25,171 nucleotides of DNA from positions 1 to 25,171 of the forward strand of contig SKTQ01000097.1 in assembly GCA_007122505.1 (NCBI GenBank). Reading direction: 5' to 3'. A program made the position numbers and the translations under genes. Source of the DNA: Bacteroidales bacterium (GTDB taxonomy: Bacteria > Bacteroidota > Bacteroidia > Bacteroidales > UBA7960). The first letter of the stretch is position 1. Every line of letters starts with the position of its first letter. Under the pieces are notes generated by a model. The model was not told the origin of the DNA. It saw nothing but the letters and a program-made list of their open reading frames with translations, and searched no databases. Positions 7,308-14,555 of the stretch are shown here, one piece after another.

Positions 7308-9497
7308 ATGCGTTTTATTTTATTTCTTGCCACGTTCCTTTTTTTCTCAAATGGTTTTTTTCTTCATGAATCAGCAGCCCAGGAAGTTCTGCCTAAATGG
7401 ATGACAGAAGAAGAAAAGGCTATATACCAGGATTACCGGGATAATTTGCCTGTTCCGCTTAACACCAACCCTCCAGCTAATCCACCTCGTGCTCCCGGTG
7501 AATTTGAGGAAGCACAGGCTGTAATCGTAACCTGGGCTGCATACAGTCCGGAACTGCGGGAAATTGTCCGACATGCACAGTCTGCAGTTACCGTTTACAT
7601 CATTACCTCAAACCAGTCGTGGGTGCAAAACTACCTCATTTCTGGGAACGTACCTCTTGACAACATTGAATTCATCAATGCTCCATATAACAGTGTATGG
7701 GTAAGAGACTATGGCCCACAAAGCGTTTACCTTGACGGTACCGACGAGCTTGCTTTCATAGACTGGGATTACAACAGGCCGCGTCCCCAGGACAACCAGG
7801 TGCCAGGCTTTATGGCCGGTTATCTGGGCCTGCCTATTTACCAGATGGCTATGGGCTCTAATCTGCTTACTGCCACGGGCGGCAACTTTATGGCCGACGG
7901 ATTTGGACAGGGCTTTTCATCCAAACTGATTTTGTCAGAAAATTCGAACTTCACTGAGGCCCAAATTGACCAGATTAAGTATGAATTCAAAGGTATTCAT
8001 ACATACATAAAGATGGATGAGTTGCCATACGATAATATTTCTCACCTGGATATGCACATGAAGCTGCTGGATGAAGAGACACTACTTGTCGGCGAGTTTC
8101 CTCAAGGTGTATCAGATGGGCCTTTCATTGAAGCCAACCTTGATTACTTGCTCAGCAACTATCAGACTGCTTATGAAAGACCTTTTAACGTCGTTAGGGT
8201 ACCAATGGCACCAAGCCCCAGCGGCAACTATCCACCGCAGGCACATTATCGTACCTATACAAACTCCATTATCCTGAACCATGTGGTGCTCGTACCGGTT
8301 TATGGCAGTTACCTTGATGCTGATGCGCTTGCCATTTATGAGGAAGCCATGCCCGGATACGAAATTGTGGGAATCAACATGAACAATGTGATCTCTGCCA
8401 GTGGCGCCATTCATTGTGTAACCCGTGAAATTGCCGCTGACGATCCGATTCATATCGCCCATGCACGTATTCTGGAAGCAGAATATAATGATTTGAATTA
8501 TGAAGTAATGGCCAATATCAGCAACTATGCCGGTATCGAAGAAGCCTTTGTTTACTGGAAAACAGGCGATGATGAGTCTTTTGAACAACTACAAATGGTG
8601 CTTGAAGAAGACACTTATTATGCCTATATCCCCGGGCAGCCTTGCATGACAGAAGTATCTTACTATATCAGTGCCACCAATGTAAACGGAAAAACCATTA
8701 ATAAACCCTTCGTGGCTCCTGATGGTTATTATACATTTACCGTAACAGGAGATGCCGTGGATTTTATTGCCGACCCTATGGCTGTCACCGTAGGTATGCC
8801 GGTAAACTTCCATCTGACCTATTGCAATGAACCTGAAAACGTCAGCTGGCATTTTGGAGATGGAGCAGAACCTGCCACCGCTACCGGCACCGGTCCGCAC
8901 GAAGTTATATACACTACCAGCGGCGGCAAAACCATAACCCTGGAATATGATGGTGAAACCATCATCAAAGAAAATTATGTGGTGGTGAATGAAGAAAACG
9001 GATATGTGGTCATTATCAATGTGGAAGGAACAGGTACCACCGATCCCGAACCCGGACAGTATGAGGTTGAAGGTGGGGAAGAACTGGAAATTGTTGCCAT
9101 TCCCGGAGAGGACTGGAAATTTGTCAAATGGAAGGTCAATCATACCGACTATTATTACTCTGACACCCTGCACATCAACATCGAAAACAATGCAAACATT
9201 GTTGCCATTTTTGAGGACATCACAGCAGATATCAGCCAGGTTGAAGATCCGCTGCGCTACAACATCTTTCCAAATCCCAACAGTGGGAGCTTTACTGTTT
9301 CTCTGTCGCCGTTTTATGAAACCCTGGAAATGACTATTATGGACACCAGGGGGCAAATCATTCATCAGCAGACTATCCCTCCGTCTCAATGGGAAACGCT
9401 GAAATCAGTGGAGCTTGGAACGATTCCCACAGGTATATATATCGTGCGTTTTTCAAGCGGCAGGGAGATTCAAACGGGAAGGATCGTAATCCATTAA
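7308..9497 (+). CDS. Secreted peptidyl-arginine deiminase-like protein (PPAD / agmatine deiminase family) with T9SS sorting domain
   Basis: The guanidino-group-modifying family converts arginine-type guanidino groups to ureido groups, releasing ammonia. The 729-residue protein has a signal peptide ending near Ala24 (SAA before Gln25), a catalytic domain (about 60-377), an Ig-like domain (about 378-480), a PKD-like domain (about 485-560), a bacterial-repeat domain resembling the divergent InlB B-repeat (about 565-637) and a type-A C-terminal T9SS sorting domain (650-729; it begins YNIFPNPNSG). Catalytic candidates are Asp134 (WVRDYGP), His246 and Asp248, and Cys370 (GAIHC). Arg157 and Arg159 in YNRPRP match the PPAD arginines that bind the substrate C-terminal carboxylate, favouring a peptidyl-arginine substrate over free agmatine. 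The frame is open from a TTG at 7224, but the ATG at 7308 gives a proper signal peptide. Substrates are unknown. Confidence 0.85.
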   Translation: MRFILFLATFLFFSNGFFLHESAAQEVLPKWMTEEEKAIYQDYRDNLPVPLNTNPPANPPRAPGEFEEAQAVIVTWAAYSPELREIVRHAQSAVTVYIITSNQSWVQNYLISGNVPLDNIEFINAPYNSVWVRDYGPQSVYLDGTDELAFIDWDYNRPRPQDNQVPGFMAGYLGLPIYQMAMGSNLLTATGGNFMADGFGQGFSSKLILSENSNFTEAQIDQIKYEFKGIHTYIKMDELPYDNISHLDMHMKLLDEETLLVGEFPQGVSDGPFIEANLDYLLSNYQTAYERPFNVVRVPMAPSPSGNYPPQAHYRTYTNSIILNHVVLVPVYGSYLDADALAIYEEAMPGYEIVGINMNNVISASGAIHCVTREIAADDPIHIAHARILEAEYNDLNYEVMANISNYAGIEEAFVYWKTGDDESFEQLQMVLEEDTYYAYIPGQPCMTEVSYYISATNVNGKTINKPFVAPDGYYTFTVTGDAVDFIADPMAVTVGMPVNFHLTYCNEPENVSWHFGDGAEPATATGTGPHEVIYTTSGGKTITLEYDGETIIKENYVVVNEENGYVVIINVEGTGTTDPEPGQYEVEGGEELEIVAIPGEDWKFVKWKVNHTDYYYSDTLHINIENNANIVAIFEDITADISQVEDPLRYNIFPNPNSGSFTVSLSPFYETLEMTIMDTRGQIIHQQTIPPSQWETLKSVELGTIPTGIYIVRFSSGREIQTGRIVIH

Positions 9498-9512
9498 ACT
9501 GTCATAGACAGT
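9498..9512 (+). terminator. Small hairpin directly after the deiminase stop codon
   Basis: ACTGTC-ATA-GACAGT forms a 6-bp perfect stem with a 3-base loop starting at the first base after the TAA. It is followed by AGCTTTCC, a poor T-tract. It may act as a weak terminator or a 3'-end stabiliser for the deiminase mRNA. Confidence 0.3.
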
Positions 9513-9524
9513 AGCTTTCCGGGT

Positions 9525-9570
9525 AATCATGCGGTTATTCTGAAAACCATGCGGCCAAACCGCATTGATT
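9525..9570 (+). repeat. Imperfect inverted repeat with an internal third copy, upstream of the DUF5606 gene
   Basis: AATCATGCGGTT (9525-9536) pairs with AACCGCATTGATT (9558-9570) over 12 base pairs with one bulged T. Inside the loop, ATGCGG (9549-9554) is a second copy of the left arm and pairs perfectly with CCGCAT (9560-9565) around a 5-base loop. The two hairpins exclude each other. No T-run follows 9570 on the plus strand. It could end or stabilise the deiminase transcript, or act in the leader of the DUF5606-pyrD transcript. Confidence 0.45.
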
Positions 9571-9583
9571 CACGAAAAAAATG

Positions 9584-9591
9584 TATTTTTA
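9584..9591 (+). promoter_or_regulatory. Possible -7 element upstream of the DUF5606 gene
   Basis: TATTTTTA differs from TAnnTTTG only in the last base. It is 65 bases before the DUF5606 ATG, within a small AT-rich dyad (ATGTA-TTTT-TACAT, 9581-9594). No convincing -33 element is seen. Confidence 0.25.
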
Positions 9592-9656
9592 CATGATGTT
9601 TGTTGATAGTTTAGAAACAAACACATTGAAGCCATTTTTTTAAAATATCATATCGT

Positions 9657-10181
9657 ATGGATTTAAGCAAAATCATGACCATCAGCGGCAAGCCGGGTTT
9701 GTACAAAATGATTGCCGAAACACGAAACGGCTTTGTGGTGGAATCTCTTCTGGATGGCAGAAAAATGCCCGTATTCCCCACTGACCGCAGCAGCATACTG
9801 GAGGACATCAGTGTGTTTACGATGGAAAAGGATGTTCCGCTAAAGAATATTTTGTGGAAGATTTATGAGCTGACTGAAGGCAAGCCGGCCTTGGATGCAA
9901 AACAAGCCACACCGGATGAAATCAGGCAGGCGTTCGAAGAAGTACTACCGGATTATGACAAAGACAGGGTTTATATTTCGGACATGAAAAAGATCTTCAC
10001 ATGGTACGGCATTCTCCTGGAAAAAGACATGATATCCAAGCCTGAAGACCCGGATGCCGGGGAAGAAGAAAGTGCAGATTCCGGGACTGATGCTGAGGAC
10101 AAAAAAGAAACTTCTCCTGAAAATGAGAAGACCAAAAGCGATAAGCCCGGCACTTCAACCGGAAAAAAATCGTCCAAATAA
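9657..10181 (+). CDS. DUF5606 family protein, function unknown
   Basis: Small cytosolic-looking protein of 174 residues with no signal peptide or membrane span. The N-terminal 125 or so residues match the DUF5606 type conserved in Bacteroidota: it opens MDLSKIMTISGKPGLYK, followed by an ESLLDGRKMPVFP stretch and an LEDISVFT stretch. This pattern is recalled from family knowledge, not from a search. From about residue 130 the sequence becomes a low-complexity acidic then Lys/Ser/Thr/Glu-rich tail, which is probably disordered. The pyrD start is only 17 bp after the stop, so the two genes are very likely co-transcribed. No function is known, and nothing in the sequence suggests a catalytic site. 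Confidence 0.85.
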   Translation: MDLSKIMTISGKPGLYKMIAETRNGFVVESLLDGRKMPVFPTDRSSILEDISVFTMEKDVPLKNILWKIYELTEGKPALDAKQATPDEIRQAFEEVLPDYDKDRVYISDMKKIFTWYGILLEKDMISKPEDPDAGEEESADSGTDAEDKKETSPENEKTKSDKPGTSTGKKSSK

Positions 10182-10198
10182 TGGTATGGTGACATCCC

Positions 10199-11254
10199 AT
10201 GTATAAATCCATAATCCGCCCCCTCTTATTCCTTTGTCCGCCTGAATGGATACACCGGGCAGTAAATATTCTTTTGCCGATACTTTGCAGGATACCTTTT
10301 GTTTCCTATTTGTTTCGAAAGCGTTACCTGATCAGGGACTCCCGCTTACAACGCACCCTGTTCGGAATACAATTCCCGAACCCGGTAGGCATTGCTGCCG
10401 GCTTTGATAAAGAAGCAAGCGTTTATCCTGCATTAGCATATTTTGGATTTGGCCATGTTGAAACAGGAACCGTAACGCCACTGCCACAGAAAGGAAATCC
10501 AAAGCCAAGGCTGTTCAGACTTCAAAAAGATCAGGCACTTATAAACCGAATGGGCTTTAACAACCATGGTGTTGAGGCTTTTGCTGCAAAACTCAATCGA
10601 AAAAGACAAGGGGTCATCATTGGCGGAAATATTGGCAAAAACACCCTTACTCCCAATGAAAATGCAGCTGCAGATTACCTGTATTGCTTTGAAAAGCTTT
10701 TTGACTTGGTTGACTATTTTGTGATCAATGTAAGCTGCCCCAACATCAAAGGGATGAATGCCCTTCAAGACAGAAGAGCACTGATGAATATTTTGAACAC
10801 TGTTCAGGAAAACAATTTTTCAAGAAATAACCCCAAGCCTGTATTATTAAAGATTTCACCAGACCTTACCGAGCCACAGCTTGACGATGTGCTTTCCATG
10901 GTTGAAGAAGCCAGGCTGGATGGTATTGTTGCAACCAATACCACATCCCTTCGCGACAACCTGATCACTGATCCCAAAATCATCGAAAAGACAGGCCAGG
11001 GTGGGCTAAGCGGTAAACCTTTGAGAAAGAAATCATTAAAAACAATAAAATACCTCCATGACAAGTCGGAGGGAAAAGTGCCGATTATTGGTGTGGGTGG
11101 TATCATGAGTGCTGAAGATGCATGGGAAACACTTGAAGCGGGGGCAAGCCTGGTTCAGGTTTATACCGGTTTTGTATACAATGGCCCCTCGCTGGGCAAA
11201 AAGATCAATAAGTTGATACTTAAAAAAATGGCTGCAGAAAGTGTACAGTGGTGA
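10199..11254 (+). CDS. pyrD: Dihydroorotate dehydrogenase (quinone), class 2
   Basis: Oxidises dihydroorotate to orotate with FMN and a membrane quinone, the fourth step of pyrimidine synthesis. The 351-residue length and the N-terminal amphipathic extension (residues 1-45) are typical of the membrane-associated class 2 enzymes. Further support comes from GIAAGFDK (64-71), the MGFNNHG motif (118-124) and the FMN-phosphate site near IIGVGG in the C-terminal third. The segment VNVSCPN (177-182) has Cys180 where class 2 enzymes such as E. coli PyrD (Ser175) normally have the catalytic serine; cysteine there is the class 1 pattern. The codon is plainly TGC at 10736-10738. The gene follows DUF5606 by 17 bp. 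A long-looped inverted repeat lies just after the stop. Confidence 0.95.
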   Translation: MYKSIIRPLLFLCPPEWIHRAVNILLPILCRIPFVSYLFRKRYLIRDSRLQRTLFGIQFPNPVGIAAGFDKEASVYPALAYFGFGHVETGTVTPLPQKGNPKPRLFRLQKDQALINRMGFNNHGVEAFAAKLNRKRQGVIIGGNIGKNTLTPNENAAADYLYCFEKLFDLVDYFVINVSCPNIKGMNALQDRRALMNILNTVQENNFSRNNPKPVLLKISPDLTEPQLDDVLSMVEEARLDGIVATNTTSLRDNLITDPKIIEKTGQGGLSGKPLRKKSLKTIKYLHDKSEGKVPIIGVGGIMSAEDAWETLEAGASLVQVYTGFVYNGPSLGKKINKLILKKMAAESVQW

Positions 11255-11263
11255 ACATTTGGT

Positions 11264-11298
11264 GACCGCCAGCGAGCAATTACAACACACCGGCGGTC
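11264..11298 (+). terminator. Possible terminator after pyrD
   Basis: GACCGCC (11264-11270) and GGCGGTC (11292-11298) form a perfect 7-bp GC-rich stem with a 21-base loop, starting 10 bases after the pyrD stop. It is followed by TGTTTAAAA, only a weak T-tract. The position suits a transcription end, but the long loop and short T-run weaken the call. Confidence 0.4.
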
Positions 11299-11403
11299 TG
11301 TTTAAAACTGTTACAGGCCTTGTTTGCCGAATACTTAGGTATAAAAATCTTTAATCTTCAGCGGGTTTTAAACTTTGGCTTTCTTTTTGTTGTTTAACAA
11401 TAT

Positions 11404-12639
11404 ATGAAAATCCGTATTCTAACATACATTATTACAGCTCATTTGTTTCTGGCCTATCTTCCCGCTGCAGGGGCATCTGAACAGGACAGAGGCTTTAGAT
11501 TCAACAGGGACAGGCGCTCTGTGACAATTCCCATAAAGGTTCGTAACAATTTGGCTGTCATACCATTGGAAATAAATAACCGTGGGCCATTTTACTTTAT
11601 TCTCGACACCGGGGTGAATACAACCATCCTTACTGAACCGATTATGGCCCATTTGCTGGGACTTGAGTTTTCCCAGTCAATTTTCGTATATGGTTTGGGT
11701 GGAGAAGGGATTGTGGAGGCAGTGCTTGCTGAAAATGTAACGATCAGCATGCACGGCATCACCGGTAAAAATATGAATCTGATCGTGATTCCTGAGAACA
11801 TCCTGTCTTTTTCGGAAGTATTTGGATTCCCGGTTTACGGTGTGATTGGCTATGATTTCCTGAAAAATTTCCCCGTAGAGATCAGTTATTCCTCAGAATC
11901 CATGCGTGTTTTCAGGGAGCCGACCTACCGGCTCAGGAGAAGGACCGAAACCATACCTTTCAGGGTCATCCAGGGAAAACCATATGTGGAAGCAACCATT
12001 GTGGGCACCAGTGGTGATTCACTGACAACGCATTTACTGTTGGATCTTGGTGCCAGTCATCCCATTTATCTCAACAGAAGATATATTGGCCTGTCTGAAG
12101 AAACCATATCCGGGTTTTTGGGCAAGGGGATCAGTGGAAACCTCATGGGCCAAATAGGCCGGGTGGAAAAACTGATCATTGGTGAAACAGAGATTGAAGC
12201 ACCAATTGTTTCTTATCCGGACGCTGAGTTCCTGCAGTTTCAGGGGCAAAGCATTCATTGGGAAGGCATCATCGGAGGTGGAATTATCAAACGCTATCAT
12301 ATCATATTGGACTACGAGCGCGAGAAAATGTTTATTCGCAGAAGCCCGTTTTACAGGCAACCCTTCCACACCAATCTAAGCGGATTGGAGGTAGTGGCAC
12401 GAGGTTCAAACATGCGTGACTTTATCATACACTATGTCAGGCCAGGTTCAGTGGCTTACGAAGCCGGATTGATTGCCGGTGACCGCATCATCTATCTGGA
12501 CACAGAATCTTATCGCCAGATAACACTGGACAAGATTCTCAACGCCTTGTCTCAGGATGAAGGAGCCGTGATAAGGATGGTCGTGATGCGCGACGATAAA
12601 CTCCTGAATAAAAGATTCAGGCTCCGGGAAGATCTTTGA
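11404..12639 (+). CDS. Secreted two-lobed retropepsin-like aspartyl protease with C-terminal PDZ domain
   Basis: Predicted exported protease of 411 residues. A signal peptide covers about residues 1-24 (AAGAS near the cleavage site). Two homologous lobes follow. Lobe 1 (about 40-170) has DTG at 68-70 and a closing GVIGYDFLKNFPV segment at 146-158. Lobe 2 (about 183-312) has DLG at 214-216 and a closing GIIGGGIIKRYHI segment at 288-300. A PDZ domain spans about 325-411, with the GLIAGDRI signature at 355-362. There is no lipobox and no T9SS domain, so a periplasmic location is likely. Both catalytic-type aspartates are present, which suggests that one chain forms the whole active site. The substrate is unknown. 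The gene starts 149 bp after pyrD and is convergent with the nucleotidase gene. Confidence 0.82.
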   Translation: MKIRILTYIITAHLFLAYLPAAGASEQDRGFRFNRDRRSVTIPIKVRNNLAVIPLEINNRGPFYFILDTGVNTTILTEPIMAHLLGLEFSQSIFVYGLGGEGIVEAVLAENVTISMHGITGKNMNLIVIPENILSFSEVFGFPVYGVIGYDFLKNFPVEISYSSESMRVFREPTYRLRRRTETIPFRVIQGKPYVEATIVGTSGDSLTTHLLLDLGASHPIYLNRRYIGLSEETISGFLGKGISGNLMGQIGRVEKLIIGETEIEAPIVSYPDAEFLQFQGQSIHWEGIIGGGIIKRYHIILDYEREKMFIRRSPFYRQPFHTNLSGLEVVARGSNMRDFIIHYVRPGSVAYEAGLIAGDRIIYLDTESYRQITLDKILNALSQDEGAVIRMVVMRDDKLLNKRFRLREDL

Positions 12640-12654
12640 TCGATCTATGATCAA

Positions 12655-12671
12655 TTTGGCTAAAGCCCAAA
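12655..12671. terminator. Weak hairpin between two convergent genes
   Basis: TTTGGC and GCCcAAA around a TAAA loop form a short stem with one bulged C in the 61-bp gap between the protease and nucleotidase stops. It could serve both strands, but neither side has a real T-tract. The call rests mainly on its location. Confidence 0.25.
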
Positions 12672-12700
12672 CACAAATGCCGGTGTGCAGGTCTTAACAA

Positions 12701-14467
12701 TTAAGGACGCAGATATGGCATATCCTTTTCCCTTCCTTTTTGAACCCATTCTTCAGGTATGATATGCCAGTTATTACGACTGGCAGGAGTATAGGGTTCT
12801 TCCATCTCTCTGAAAAACTCAATCATATAACTGCGCAAATCTTTTTCGGTGGATGTCAGTATTCTGTCTGACAGTTCTTCATGTTTTATGCCGGCTCCCC
12901 GGATCAGGTGACCTCCTCCCCCGCTGCCCCTGTAGGAATTGACGGCTACTTTGTAAGTGGCCTCATAGTCAAAAAAACCTCCATCTTCCATACTTTTGAT
13001 GGTCACCCGTTCGCCGGCGGGTTTAGATACATCCACCACATAAACGATACCGGCTGCAGAATCAAAATTGTATGGTGGATTTGCCAGGGCGCGCCAACCA
13101 CGGCGGTCTCCGGGGACCCTGCCCATCTGGTCTCTGAATAGATTGAGGAGATGGTCGTTTTCGTTTCTCATACGGTTGAACCAGAGTCCGTAGGAGTATT
13201 CCAGGTGGTCATGTATCTCCTGTCCTGTAAGCTCCATGGTATAGAGAAAATTTTCGTATTCATACAAAAGGAAAAAATCGCGCATGTACATGGTTCCGGC
13301 CCTGATGGTTTTGTCAAATGCAAGGGGTGCAGTAAAGGAAACATCCGCATCGGTCAGCGACAGCTGTATATCATGGACAAGATCGGTAAATGCAGCGCTT
13401 CCAAAAAGAGATTCTATGGAGTGTACAGGTTCCGTCAATTTGCCAACCGGCTGGTTTGCGAACCTGAGAATTTCCTGCACGTCATCCTCAAAGGCCTGCA
13501 TGTATGCGTGGCTTGGCACAACTTTTTCCGATGATATCATTTCAGCTTTTACGTCCAATAACTCAAATGATCTGCGCGAGGTTCTTGCAAAGGTTAATTC
13601 AGCCAATGCAAGGTTTTCGGCAAAATGACCGGGTCCAAGCACAAGTACTTCTTCACCAAGAATATTGATTACGGTTTGAATTCTTCTACGGTGATCATGG
13701 GAAGAGAATATGACATCAAAACCGGGTACGTTTTTGGCGATATAGCCTGAAGCATGTTCAAGCGGGTGTTCGGACGGATCAGGTTCCAGACTGCCAAAAC
13801 CACTATGAAACAGACCAATGAGTGCATCGGGCTTTTCATTTTCAAGAATATATTCTACCCAATATCTGGCCGACTCAACCATATCCTGAAACTGTAGGCC
13901 TTCCCAAAGATGCGGAGGCAGCCAGTTTGGCACACTTGGGGTTGTCAGACCCAGCACGGCAACGCGCACCCTTTGCCTTTCTATGATGGTGTATGGGACA
14001 AAGTAAGGCTCACCTGTTTCGGCATCCAGCACATTTGCTCCCAGCCAGGGGAAATCAAACTCCTCTTTTATTCGGTTGTAGACTGCAGGGCCGGTTTCAA
14101 TGTCGTGATTACCAATGGTAGCCGCATCAAATCGCATAAAGTTCATAACGCGGCTAAACAGGTTTTTATCTGTTTCCTGTACAAAGTTGGCATAATAAGC
14201 GGCGGGTGTACCCTGGAGGAGGTCGCCATTGTCGAGCAGAATCAGGCTATCATGGTTGCGGGCACGGAGTACCTGAACCATATAGTGAATATTTGCCATT
14301 GAGGTTTTTGCGGGCCGGTTGGTAACAAAATCATAGGGGAACAAGCGTGCATGAACATCGGCTGTTGCTGCCACCTGGATTTTGATGTCACGCGCCATAC
14401 TTTCCGGTGACGTGACCATTGCCAAACTAAAAAACAGAGGTAAAATGAGCAATCGAAGGATTCGCAT
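12701..14467 (-). CDS. Periplasmic 5'-nucleotidase / 2',3'-cyclic phosphodiesterase family protein (UshA/CpdB-like)
   Basis: Dimetal phosphoesterase of the 5'-nucleotidase superfamily, likely releasing phosphate from extracellular nucleotides or cyclic nucleotides. The 588-residue product has a signal peptide (about 1-25), a calcineurin-like metallophosphoesterase domain (about 28-290) and a 5'-nucleotidase C-terminal substrate domain (about 340-545). Metal-ligand motifs are Asp37/His39 in ATADVHA, Asp82 in NGDLLQG, Asn120-His121 in GNHD, His221 in GLFHSG and His257/His259 in SSHDH. The YDF motif right after the first metal site resembles CpdB more than UshA, but exact substrates cannot be read. 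An ATG at 14494 would add nine residues; 14467 was chosen because it puts the positive residue next to the hydrophobic core. A strong terminator separates it from rpoD upstream. Confidence 0.85.
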   Translation of the reverse strand: MRILRLLILPLFFSLAMVTSPESMARDIKIQVAATADVHARLFPYDFVTNRPAKTSMANIHYMVQVLRARNHDSLILLDNGDLLQGTPAAYYANFVQETDKNLFSRVMNFMRFDAATIGNHDIETGPAVYNRIKEEFDFPWLGANVLDAETGEPYFVPYTIIERQRVRVAVLGLTTPSVPNWLPPHLWEGLQFQDMVESARYWVEYILENEKPDALIGLFHSGFGSLEPDPSEHPLEHASGYIAKNVPGFDVIFSSHDHRRRIQTVINILGEEVLVLGPGHFAENLALAELTFARTSRRSFELLDVKAEMISSEKVVPSHAYMQAFEDDVQEILRFANQPVGKLTEPVHSIESLFGSAAFTDLVHDIQLSLTDADVSFTAPLAFDKTIRAGTMYMRDFFLLYEYENFLYTMELTGQEIHDHLEYSYGLWFNRMRNENDHLLNLFRDQMGRVPGDRRGWRALANPPYNFDSAAGIVYVVDVSKPAGERVTIKSMEDGGFFDYEATYKVAVNSYRGSGGGGHLIRGAGIKHEELSDRILTSTEKDLRSYMIEFFREMEEPYTPASRNNWHIIPEEWVQKGREKDMPYLRP

Positions 14468-14508
14468 GTGAATGGGATTATGTGTGAGTAACATTGTTCA
14501 GTATATAA

Positions 14509-14538
14509 TAAAAAAGGCACCCTGAAACAGGCGCCTTT
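14509..14538 (-). terminator. Intrinsic terminator of rpoD
   Basis: On the minus strand, AAAGGCGCC pairs with GGTGCCTTT over 9 bp (one G-T wobble) around an 8-base loop, directly followed by a run of six T. It begins 17 bases after the rpoD stop codon. Stem, T-run and position all fit a rho-independent terminator. It implies that the nucleotidase gene downstream has its own promoter or relies on read-through. Confidence 0.8.
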
Positions 14539-14555
14539 ACTTAGAATAGCAGCAA

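Noticed and set aside
8589..9389. Long minus-strand ORF (266 codons) opposite the deiminase
   Set aside because: It lies fully antisense to a well-supported secreted protein and its product resembles no family I know, so I treat it as a shadow frame.
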